From contig NZ_JXOK01000007.1 in NCBI RefSeq assembly GCF_000830505.1, positions 1-53,225 on the forward strand: a stretch of 53,225 bases of DNA. The letters run 5' to 3'. Shown here in pieces: positions 45,708 through 53,225 of the stretch. How positions within the stretch are numbered: the first letter of the stretch is position 1; the number at the start of each line of letters is the position of its first letter. Made by a program: the position numbers and the translations under genes. The notes below the pieces were generated by a model. That model was given only the letters and a program-made list of their open reading frames with translations. It ran no database searches and was not told the origin of the DNA. The DNA is from Vibrio mytili (GTDB lineage: Bacteria; Pseudomonadota; Gammaproteobacteria; Enterobacterales; Vibrionaceae).

Positions 45708-45994
45708 TTTCACTGGCGTTAAGGTTGTAGAACTCGCTACTTTGTCGCCATCAATGAATTAACCTTTTATATTTATGCACCTTTAAAAATACTCGCCCGG
45801 GAATATTCCCAACAAACCGCATACAAATTCAGATATGTGAATATGCTCATCCTGCCCGACTTATTCGTCGGTTTGTCCTTAAGTGCCTGTACGATTTCGC
45901 TCCGCTTAAAAGGTAGAGTTCATTAATTTGTTGAGAAGAACTATATGAGTGAGATAACCTATAGGCTTCAAAGAACAGTAACGGATAGAACAAC

Positions 45995-46324
45995 ATGTTC
46001 GTTTATAACGGCAAAGAAATTGAGACTGATGCTCAAGGGTACTTACTAGACCATACACAATGGGAAGAAGGTATGATTGAGTTGTTGGCAGAAGAAGAAG
46101 GCATAGAATTAACTGAGGCACATTTAGAGGTGGTGCACTTTGTAAGAGACTTTTACGAAGAATTCAACACCTCTCCCGCAGTACGTATGCTGGTAAAAGC
46201 AATGGAAAAGGCACATGGGCCAGAAAAGGGTAACAGCAAGTACCTATTTAAGCTATTTAAGAAAGGTCCAGCGAAACAAGCAACCAAACTCGCAGGACTA
46301 CCAAAACCCGCTAAGTGCTTATAG
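45995..46324 (+). CDS. tusE: Sulfur relay protein TusE (DsrC family)
   Basis: 109 residues beginning [20 protein letters not shown], with [20 protein letters not shown] and a C-terminal arm ending KPAKCL. The penultimate cysteine (C108) accepts persulfide from TusBCD and hands it to MnmA for 2-thiouridine in tRNA wobble bases. The shorter insertion-free form separates TusE from dissimilatory DsrC. It is convergent with yccX, with two bases between their stops. Confidence 0.95.
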   Translation: MFVYNGKEIETDAQGYLLDHTQWEEGMIELLAEEEGIELTEAHLEVVHFVRDFYEEFNTSPAVRMLVKAMEKAHGPEKGNSKYLFKLFKKGPAKQATKLAGLPKPAKCL

Positions 46325-46326
46325 CG

Positions 46327-46599
46327 CTATAATATTTTGAACCCGCGGAAAGGCTTATAAGAGGCACTTTCTTTACTGACGCTTTCTACTGTTGCTGTCC
46401 GCGGTCCCTGTTCGAGCCACTCGGAAAACTCAGCAATTTGCGCTTCCGTACCGCATGCCATCACCTCTACATCACCGTTGTTTAAATTCTTCGCATAGCC
46501 AGTCAATCCCAATGTCATACCTTGGTGTGAGGTTTGATAACGAAACCCCACACCTTGAACTAAACCTTTAACGATAAATCTTTCACACTTTAAGTTCAT
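46327..46599 (-). CDS. yccX: Acylphosphatase
   Basis: 90 residues from the ATG at 46599 (MNLKCERFIVKGLVQGVGFR). An upstream in-frame ATG at 46620 has no ribosome site, while GGAAG lies before the chosen one. Catalytic Arg20 (VQGVGFRYQTS) and Asn38 (GYAKNLNNGDVEV) are present, and the length is normal. The enzyme hydrolyses acyl phosphates such as carbamoyl and acetyl phosphate. Neighbour order tusE-yccX-rlmI is as in E. coli, but a chemoreceptor gene is inserted before rlmI. Confidence 0.95.
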   Translation of the reverse strand: MNLKCERFIVKGLVQGVGFRYQTSHQGMTLGLTGYAKNLNNGDVEVMACGTEAQIAEFSEWLEQGPRTATVESVSKESASYKPFRGFKIL

Positions 46600-46688
46600 G
46601 TTTGTGCCGCTTCCATTCATTGAGTGTTATATTCGATACGTCTATTCACTTCACTAATAATAGTGGTTTTTATTAGGTTGTTATAATT

Positions 46689-48092
46689 ATGAAAGAAATC
46701 CCATTTCGTTGGATTGATAAATATCTCATTCACTTAAAAATTCAAGAAAAGTTTTACTTACTCTTTATCCTACCATTGCTCACTCTCTCAATACTTACGC
46801 TAGTATTCAACGATGCAGCTAACACGATGTTCTCCAACGTCAAACAAGAGCAGCTTGTATTGATGAAAGACCTTATCGAGGCCGGTAACTTGTCTCAAGC
46901 ACAAGTGATGGGTATTCTCGCGGACTCGACAACGATAACGCTAGGCGACGGCCCTAACGCTATACCCGTACTCGATGGCGCGTACAGCCTCACTGCAAAC
47001 AATAACCAAACTTTATGGTCTGCGCTTTCTAGCATTCAAATCGGCATTATTGCAGTGAGTGTGTTGGTATTTGCTCTTGGTGTTTACTACATCATGACCT
47101 TCATCGGCGGCGCGATGTTCACCATGAACAAGGCACTCAACACATTAGCGAGTGGCGACTTGACTGCTCGTATGAATTTCTTCCCGGTACGAGATGAGTT
47201 CAGTGAAATCGCGATTACAATTGATAAAGTGGCAGAACGAGAGCAAAAGCAAGTTCTATCGATACAAGAATCCGTCGCGTTAATGCAGCAAATCAGCTCT
47301 GACCTAAATCAGTCCATTGTTCAGAGCTCTACGATTTCAAATACGCAGCAAGAGCACCTAAACTCACTAGCAAGTGCGACAGAACAAATGGCTTCAACGA
47401 TTCGTGAAGTCGCCACCTTAGCTCACGACTCAAGCACACAAACAGATGATGCGCGTAATGTGGCACAATCGGGACAACTCAAAGTTGAAAATACACTTCA
47501 CTCAATATCCAACTTATCTAGTGAAATACAATCTGCCTCTAAAGCGGTGGAAGATCTTGATGCAAATGCCGCAAAAATAGATGATGTCGTTACGACGATA
47601 AATGCTATCTCCGAGCAAACTAACCTACTCGCTCTCAATGCGGCAATAGAAGCCGCACGTGCAGGTGAGCAAGGCAGAGGCTTTGCAGTTGTTGCCGATG
47701 AAGTACGCGCTCTAGCGGGCCGGACTCAGCAAGCCACTGTAGAAATTCAGAACATGATTGAATCCCTTCAGCGCAACAGCCAATCACTGACACAAATCAT
47801 GGGAGTGACGGTTTCTAATGCGAATAAAGGCCATACTTTAATGGATGAAGTTAATCAAGAAATCGGCTCTCTCGCGGATAAAAACCAAACCATTTCTGAC
47901 AGCAGTATGCAAATTGCTACAGCCGCGGAAGAACAGGGTGTCGTCGCAGACAACATTGCGTCGAGCGTGGAAGAAATTCGAATCCAGGCAAACAGCGTTA
48001 ATGATATGATCAACACCACGTCCCAAAATATCGATCAGCTACGTAAGCAAAGTGATTCCATGGAGTCATTACTTATTGGCTTGAAAGCTTAG
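46689..48092 (+). CDS. Methyl-accepting chemotaxis protein
   Basis: 467 residues. The first membrane helix is [19 protein letters not shown] (residues ~23-41), then a short periplasmic region of about 70 residues, the second helix [20 protein letters not shown] (~117-136) and a HAMP segment. The signalling domain has the hairpin tip block [20 protein letters not shown] continuing to [16 protein letters not shown]. The small periplasmic part is below the size of the usual 4HB or Cache sensors, so the ligand may act through a partner or the membrane. There is no CheR-binding pentapeptide at the C-terminus. Confidence 0.93.
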   Translation: MKEIPFRWIDKYLIHLKIQEKFYLLFILPLLTLSILTLVFNDAANTMFSNVKQEQLVLMKDLIEAGNLSQAQVMGILADSTTITLGDGPNAIPVLDGAYSLTANNNQTLWSALSSIQIGIIAVSVLVFALGVYYIMTFIGGAMFTMNKALNTLASGDLTARMNFFPVRDEFSEIAITIDKVAEREQKQVLSIQESVALMQQISSDLNQSIVQSSTISNTQQEHLNSLASATEQMASTIREVATLAHDSSTQTDDARNVAQSGQLKVENTLHSISNLSSEIQSASKAVEDLDANAAKIDDVVTTINAISEQTNLLALNAAIEAARAGEQGRGFAVVADEVRALAGRTQQATVEIQNMIESLQRNSQSLTQIMGVTVSNANKGHTLMDEVNQEIGSLADKNQTISDSSMQIATAAEEQGVVADNIASSVEEIRIQANSVNDMINTTSQNIDQLRKQSDSMESLLIGLKA

Positions 48093-48099
48093 GTGTAGT

Positions 48100-48121
48100 G
48101 AACCTTTCGGAGGTTCCTTTT
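48100..48121 (+). terminator. First terminator of the chemoreceptor gene
   Basis: GAACCT-TTCGG-AGGTTC plus CCTTTTTG, a short stem 7 bases past the stop. Confidence 0.7.
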
Positions 48122-48140
48122 TGTTCGAGATAATCACTTT

Positions 48141-48165
48141 AAAGGGTCACTTCGGTGGCCCTTTT
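48141..48165 (+). terminator. Second terminator before rlmI
   Basis: AAAGGGTCAC-TTCG-GTGGCCCTTT, a 10-bp stem with one T-G pair and a stable TTCG loop, followed by TTCC. It separates the chemoreceptor from rlmI. Confidence 0.8.
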
Positions 48166-48261
48166 CCTTTGCAACATTCCTTCTAAACCCATTCATTATT
48201 GCTTTTGCTGGCGACATCCCGGACAATACGCCCCTTTCAAAATTCAACAAGAGCTAAAGAA

Positions 48262-49455
48262 ATGACAGCTGCTATCTATTTGGTAAAAGGTCGTGAGAAA
48301 TCGGTTAAGCGTAAGCACCCATGGATTTTCTCTCGAGGCATCAACAACGTTGAGGGTGATCCCGCACTTGGCGAAACCGTTGATGTATTCACTCACGACG
48401 GTAAATGGTTAGCAAAAGCGGCATACTCACCGGAATCTCAAATTCGTGCTCGTATTTGGAGCTTTGAAAAAGAAGACATCAACAAGGCGTTTTTCGTTAA
48501 ACGTTTTAAAGACGCACAGCTTCTGCGTGAAGATGTGATTGAACGCGATGGCCTAACAGGTTACCGATTAATCGCAGCTGAGTCTGACGGTTTACCTGGC
48601 ATCACAATCGACCGCTACCAAAACTTCTTTGTTTGTCAGTTGTTAAGTGCAGGTGCAGAATACAATAAACAGGCAATCGTAGACGCGCTTGTTGAGTGTT
48701 TCCCTGAATGCAATATTTACGAACGTTCTGACGTTGCGGTCCGTAAAAAAGAAGGTTTGAAAGAAACGACAGGCGTTTTACATGGTGAAGAGCCACCAAA
48801 ATCTGTGGTCATCGAAGAGAACGGCGTGAAAATCAGTGTTGATATCGTTGGTGGCCATAAAACCGGTTTCTACCTAGACCAGCGCGACAGCCGTCAGCAG
48901 TCCATGAAATATGTCAAAGATAAAGAAGTCCTAAACTGTTTCTCTTACACTGGTGGTTTTGGCCTCTATGCTCTTAAAGGCGGCGCAAAACGCGTGATTA
49001 ACGCGGACGTTTCTCAGCCTGCTCTGGACACGGCTAAATTTAACGCTGAATTGAACGAGTTTGATATTTCCAAGAAGCGCGCTGTTTTCCTAAACGCAGA
49101 CGTGTTTAAGTTGCTGCGTGAGTACCGCGATCAAGGCACTAAATTTGATGTGGTGATTATGGACCCGCCAAAATTTGCCGAAAGCAAAGCGCAACTTAAC
49201 GGTGCATGCAGAGGCTATAAGGATATCAACATGCTAGCACTCCAGATTATAAAATCAGGGGGCACGTTATTAACTTATTCTTGTTCTGGGTTAATGGACT
49301 TAGCGTTATTTCAGAAGATTATTGCAGACGCGGCTATTGATGCAGGTCGGACGGTTAAGTTTGTTGAACGATTTGAACAGGCTGCTGACCACCCTGTAGA
49401 CACAGCATACCCAGAAGGTTTTTACCTAAAAGGCTTTGCGTGTAAGGTTCTTTAA
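48262..49455 (+). CDS. rlmI: 23S rRNA (cytosine-1962-C5)-methyltransferase RlmI
   Basis: 397 residues from the ATG at 48262 (E. coli RlmI 396); the open frame extends to 48199 but without homology. The N-terminal PUA domain has [21 protein letters not shown] linking beta domain with [14 protein letters not shown] follows, then the methyltransferase with [14 protein letters not shown] for SAM and the [13 protein letters not shown] motif IV. The cysteine in [10 protein letters not shown] is the expected nucleophile position. It modifies C1962 of 23S rRNA. Confidence 0.95.
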   Translation: MTAAIYLVKGREKSVKRKHPWIFSRGINNVEGDPALGETVDVFTHDGKWLAKAAYSPESQIRARIWSFEKEDINKAFFVKRFKDAQLLREDVIERDGLTGYRLIAAESDGLPGITIDRYQNFFVCQLLSAGAEYNKQAIVDALVECFPECNIYERSDVAVRKKEGLKETTGVLHGEEPPKSVVIEENGVKISVDIVGGHKTGFYLDQRDSRQQSMKYVKDKEVLNCFSYTGGFGLYALKGGAKRVINADVSQPALDTAKFNAELNEFDISKKRAVFLNADVFKLLREYRDQGTKFDVVIMDPPKFAESKAQLNGACRGYKDINMLALQIIKSGGTLLTYSCSGLMDLALFQKIIADAAIDAGRTVKFVERFEQAADHPVDTAYPEGFYLKGFACKVL

Positions 49456-49475
49456 AACCTAACGTTACGTTGAGA

Positions 49476-49517
49476 ATAATAAAAAACGGAGCGTATTTTC
49501 GCTCCGTTTTTTATTAT
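49476..49517 (+). terminator. Shared terminator of rlmI and the RTX adhesin gene
   Basis: A perfect 18-bp stem (49476-49493 with 49500-49517) with a 6-base loop, with A/T runs inside both arms so it works on either strand. It sits between the two convergent genes. Confidence 0.92.
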
Positions 49518-49534
49518 ATGCCTACCTCAAGCCA

Positions 49535-52500
49535 TTACTCTCTGAGCTGCTCTAAATTACTCATCAAGCTACTTGCAATATCAGCAGCAGACGCACCATC
49601 AAAGTTAATGTCCAACTGTTGACCACTTTTACTAATCGTTAATGTTGAATGCCCTACTGCTTCGGTTACCGACAAGCTTATATCATTAACTTGACCGGAG
49701 AAGTCACCAGACTCAAAATCTTCGATAAGTGTCGATATATCAGTACCAGATACATCGTCAAACAGATCTCTGAACTCAAGTTTGTCCCCTTCTGACGCAT
49801 TAAAGTCCGTCACTGAGTCCACTGCGGACGCCATTTGAGTCCAAACAAAAACGTCACCATCGCCTCCACCAGTCAAGATATCGTTACCTAACCCCCCCAC
49901 AATGATATCTTCACCAGTATCTCCAGAAATAATATCGTTCCCTTCACCACCGAGTAATATGTCGGCGCTTGCTGTCCCGTTAAGAACATCATCACCATCA
50001 CTGCCAACCCCTAGGGGGCTGCCTGCGCTGGCGGTCACTGAAACAGTAAGCGCACCTATATCAAAATCACCATTTGACGACTCAGTTCGATAAGAAATTC
50101 GTGCACTATCGCCATCATCGAGACTATTGGAAGGGATGAATACAATCTGGTTATCTACGATCAGAACCTGACCTTGCTCGGGATCGACCACCGCATCTGC
50201 AAGTACTAATGACTCACCACTCCCTTCATTCGTATCGTTCGCTAATACGTCAACAAGAATAGGCGTTCTTTCAGGCGTAGAGGCGCTATCGTCAACAGCC
50301 TGTACAGAATTTGGTTTGAGATCAAAGACCACTGTTTCTGCAACCTGATCGCCATCAGTGTCGGTTAACACATAGTCAAAATCAAACTGAGTTGCTGTTG
50401 TGATAGAAGAGGCAAAGAATGTATATTCACCAGTCATCATATCAATGACTACCGAATTTTTATCATCGATGACAAACGTTACACGTTTTTCCAAGTCATC
50501 GACTAATGTCGTTACACTGGTAGTATTTGAGGCATCATCTACGGTAATCGTCGTACCATCAAATGTAATGGTAATGCCACTAGAATCACCATAGTTCACC
50601 GACGCCACATAACCGCCGTCTGCGCCAAATAGTGATGAACCAGCTCCAACAATATCAGAACCCAACACGCCGGATATTGGAGTAACAATTGATTGAATCA
50701 ATATCGCTGGCAAGGTGCTAATATCGGCCACAACCACTGGATCTATTTGTTTTCCGACTTCTCGGTTCGCATCGTAAGCAATGGGATCCAAATACTCAGT
50801 CGGTACCCCTGTACCGATACCGTACGCCAGTGCAGTTACATCATGCTTTTCGAGCTGTGATTCCCAAGTACTTTGTTCTGATGAGTTAACCTGTCCTGAG
50901 CTTGGATTAGGTGCGCCATCAGACAAGAAATAACTGACATTATTACCATTCTCAATAATCTCAGAACTACCCCAAATGGCATCGTCACCCGCCAAACGTA
51001 CAGCATCATCGTAATCAGTGTTGCCACTAGCATTAAGGCCATTAATCAGTGCAATAGCTTGGTCGATATCCATCCATATCGACGTTGAATCATTAGGTAA
51101 TGTATTATCTGCCAACGCACCGTTTGCTGTAAGTATATTGGCATCGCTATTAAAGAGTGTTATTTGCGCTTTGGTTTCGCCTAATAATTGGTATTCCAGC
51201 AGCAAAGCAATCGCTGCACTTTTAAGCACATCTAATCGCGAGGTTGCAACGTTTTGATAAGAACCCGTAACAGAATCTCGATCCATTGATCCTGATACGT
51301 CCAGTATAAGTTGTACGTTTGTTCCAACCGTTTGCGTGGCGTTCACATTTTCAATGACGGACTCTGCGACAGGTGAGTCATCTTCAATTGAAACGGTTGC
51401 CGTTGCTGTTGCCGTCACACCTAATTCATTCGACGCGATAACGGGTACATCAAGCTCAATCACATCCTCACCACCACTGTCAGGATGATCCACCTTACCC
51501 AGTAATTCGGTGGTTATATGTCCTAGATCATCCACTGATACCGTTATGATTGGCTGGCCGTTTGCAGAACCTGTAAGCGTTTTGTCGTTGTTAGACAATA
51601 CCCAGTCTAAGTTATCTTGATTACTTGAGAGAAGTGTCGTCGGTAAACCTAATGTCACGGTCTCAGTCGTTGCACTCAAAGTCAGAGTATTACTATCACT
51701 GTCAGAATTGGTTGTATCGGTAAAACCCGCTAATGCGCTACTATCGACATTCGCACCTGTTAAGCCTTCTTCAGACACACTCAATGTGACGCCAGAGATA
51801 CTCGGCGGAATGGCTGGCGTAACAGCAAAAGACCCAGAAACACTGTCCCCATCAGCGTCTGTCACAGTATACTCAAAGTCAATATCTCCATCGCCGATAG
51901 GATCACTTAGCGGTTCATACTGAATGAACTCCCACCTTCCTGTACTTGGCGTAAATTGTACTTCGAAAGCAGTGCCATCATCGGTAGAGCCGACCAAACG
52001 GTTAGGGTTCTGTGGATCTACATAAACAGTAATATCGGAACCATCTGCTGTCTTCAAACCTGACTCAGCCCCCGTCAACATCGTTGTTCCTGGTCCATCC
52101 GCACCGTAGTTAGAGGTAATTATTCCTTCTGCAGACGCAATTGGTATACCACCATCAGAGCCAATGAAGGTAATTGATTTAACGGTAAAATCACTATTAT
52201 CTTCGATATCAGGCGTATTACCATTGCCAGTAGCTTCTAAAACGATTTTATCAAATCCACCTTCCTGAACGGAAAAGTTTGCCGCAAAATCACCGCTTTG
52301 AGCGTCTGAAGTGAAAGCTTGCTGTGCAATCAATACACCGTCACGGTAGAAAGACGCTAACCCTTCTTCCAGCTCACCACCGAACATTTTGGCAAATTCA
52401 ATTTCAGCGCCAAACGCGACTTTATCTCCCAAGTCAATAATGAGCTTTTCGGACACACCTTGCTCATTTGCAAAGCGATAATCGACTTCGTTAGGTAAAG

Positions 52501-53225
52501 CAAAGCCATTATTACCCGCGCTGTTCACTCCGATACCTTCCGCTGTTTGGTTAACTTGAGCGGAACCCAACATTGTCGATTCATCTGACAGGAACCCTTC
52601 AGCTGTAACCACAATGTCACCAAAAGTTTTGCTCAGGGAATCAGAGCTATTTCCGGAAAAGTTGACTTGTCCGATTAACACGTCAGGAGTATTTAAGCCT
52701 GTCACTTCAACCGCTTGTGTATTGTTTGCAACTGTTGGGCTATCATCTTCAACGACAATATTAAGTTTTTCAGTTGTGGTTGTTTGACCATCGCTGACTG
52801 AAATATCCAGATCGAAGTCGATAATATCTTCAACATCGTTAACTGGATGATCAAGAGGCTCAAACAGTGTAAAGGTATAGTCCCAAGAACCTTGTCCGGA
52901 GGCGGCAGGCTCGGAGAGTACAACAGTTGCAACAACAGCCAGGCTTGCAGTCGAAGCTGTCAATGTTTGAGTGCTACTATTCCATACCCAAGATACTACC
53001 TCACCACCCGAGGTAAGTGAGTTTGGCCCACTCAAAACAACAGAAACATTTGTCGTATCCGGATCCGCAATAGTAAATGAACCTGCAAAGGTTGTTGAGT
53101 TTGTTGTATCAGCGGACTGAGGCGTCTGTGGATTATCATCAGGATTCGCAAAAGGAAGTCCCTCTTCCGAAACCGTTGCGTCCGTGATATTAGAAATTGA
53201 TGGGGGAGCATCATCGTCGATGATA
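49535..53225 (-). CDS. Giant RTX adhesin (type I secreted, VCA0849-like), C-terminal part
   Basis: The frame is open to the right edge (about 1229 residues seen), so the N-terminus and most repeats are outside. Several Ig/cadherin-like repeats end in VEDDSP-type linkers, as in T1SS-143 repeat proteins. A von Willebrand A domain (about 50680-51335) carries the MIDAS motif DVSGSMDRDS. Near the end is a block of calcium-binding RTX nonapeptides (GGEGNDIISGDTGED, GGLGNDILTGG; about 49853-50000), then a type I secretion C-terminal domain with DFNASEGDKLEFRDLF. Such LapA/FrhA-type proteins are exported by an ABC-HlyD-TolC system and mediate attachment or biofilm. The secretion genes are not in this window. 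Confidence 0.9.
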   Translation of the reverse strand, partial: IIDDDAPPSISNITDATVSEEGLPFANPDDNPQTPQSADTTNSTTFAGSFTIADPDTTNVSVVLSGPNSLTSGGEVVSWVWNSSTQTLTASTASLAVVATVVLSEPAASGQGSWDYTFTLFEPLDHPVNDVEDIIDFDLDISVSDGQTTTTEKLNIVVEDDSPTVANNTQAVEVTGLNTPDVLIGQVNFSGNSSDSLSKTFGDIVVTAEGFLSDESTMLGSAQVNQTAEGIGVNSAGNNGFALPNEVDYRFANEQGVSEKLIIDLGDKVAFGAEIEFAKMFGGELEEGLASFYRDGVLIAQQAFTSDAQSGDFAANFSVQEGGFDKIVLEATGNGNTPDIEDNSDFTVKSITFIGSDGGIPIASAEGIITSNYGADGPGTTMLTGAESGLKTADGSDITVYVDPQNPNRLVGSTDDGTAFEVQFTPSTGRWEFIQYEPLSDPIGDGDIDFEYTVTDADGDSVSGSFAVTPAIPPSISGVTLSVSEEGLTGANVDSSALAGFTDTTNSDSDSNTLTLSATTETVTLGLPTTLLSSNQDNLDWVLSNNDKTLTGSANGQPIITVSVDDLGHITTELLGKVDHPDSGGEDVIELDVPVIASNELGVTATATATVSIEDDSPVAESVIENVNATQTVGTNVQLILDVSGSMDRDSVTGSYQNVATSRLDVLKSAAIALLLEYQLLGETKAQITLFNSDANILTANGALADNTLPNDSTSIWMDIDQAIALINGLNASGNTDYDDAVRLAGDDAIWGSSEIIENGNNVSYFLSDGAPNPSSGQVNSSEQSTWESQLEKHDVTALAYGIGTGVPTEYLDPIAYDANREVGKQIDPVVVADISTLPAILIQSIVTPISGVLGSDIVGAGSSLFGADGGYVASVNYGDSSGITITFDGTTITVDDASNTTSVTTLVDDLEKRVTFVIDDKNSVVIDMMTGEYTFFASSITTATQFDFDYVLTDTDGDQVAETVVFDLKPNSVQAVDDSASTPERTPILVDVLANDTNEGSGESLVLADAVVDPEQGQVLIVDNQIVFIPSNSLDDGDSARISYRTESSNGDFDIGALTVSVTASAGSPLGVGSDGDDVLNGTASADILLGGEGNDIISGDTGEDIIVGGLGNDILTGGGDGDVFVWTQMASAVDSVTDFNASEGDKLEFRDLFDDVSGTDISTLIEDFESGDFSGQVNDISLSVTEAVGHSTLTISKSGQQLDINFDGASAADIASSLMSNLEQLRE

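Noticed and set aside
45706..45994. tRNA-Ser gene between yccA and tusE, as I recall for E. coli serT
   Set aside because: No acceptor/CCA-type end or T-loop sequence could be found in this spacer.

Overview
The window is Gammaproteobacterial chromosomal DNA, almost certainly from a Vibrio (chromosome 1). The support is the Vibrio-type small families (DUF3634, DUF2835, DUF3466), the 1613-residue NAD-glutamate dehydrogenase, a VCA0849-type RTX adhesin and gene order shared with E. coli. I see no tRNA, rRNA, CRISPR array or prophage. The only mobile DNA is at the far left: the 3' end of an ISNCY/IS1202-type transposase, then the left end and N-terminal stub of a second copy (bases 1-729).

Layout. 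(1) 731-5149: a monooxygenase-fold gene, a secreted TolA-like protein, DUF3634 and matP on the minus strand; lonH and fabA on plus; rmf on minus. (2) 5316-13691, all minus: rlmKL, a glutaredoxin, uup and DUF3466 as one tight operon, with zapC and pyrD upstream. This matches the E. coli pyrD-zapC-rlmKL-uup-rmf-fabA-lonH-matP order, except that DUF3466 occupies the pqiABC position. (3) 14065-22001, minus: NAD-glutamate dehydrogenase, DUF2835 and pepN. (4) 22341-33884: a secreted two-repeat protein, prc, proQ and msrC on minus; an MsbA-like ABC exporter, letA, letB and rsmF on plus (E. coli prc-proQ-msrC-letAB-rsmF order). (5) 34227-39960: cvfB, an unknown membrane protein, a DUF4442 protein, DAHP synthase, yajQ and a siroheme-type bifunctional enzyme. 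(6) 40421-44740: the aapJQMP general amino acid ABC importer. (7) 44986-49455: yccA, tusE, yccX (acylphosphatase), a chemoreceptor and rlmI. (8) 49535 to the right edge, minus: the C-terminal part of a giant type I secreted RTX adhesin.

Much of the window serves housekeeping: ribosome modification and hibernation (rlmKL, rsmF, rlmI, rmf, uup, tusE), envelope lipid handling (fabA, letAB), division and chromosome organisation (zapC, matP), proteolysis (lonH, pepN, prc) and amino acid or nucleotide metabolism (pyrD, gdh, DAHP synthase, aap).

Two window-scale patterns stand out. First, five matS-like 13-mers of the form GTGACANYGTAAY lie between 2.4 and 24.2 kb and none after that. They surround matP itself, one sits just upstream of the matP start, and the pattern suggests the edge of the Ter macrodomain. 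Second, six otherwise intact conserved genes are each broken by one missing base, and adding one base to each restores a normal full-length reading frame. That points to sequencing error more than to decay. Other leads are a candidate small RNA between rsmF and cvfB, a sigma-32-like promoter before yccA, a hairpin at the predicted 5' end of the pyrD transcript, and an orphan ARG-box-like palindrome.
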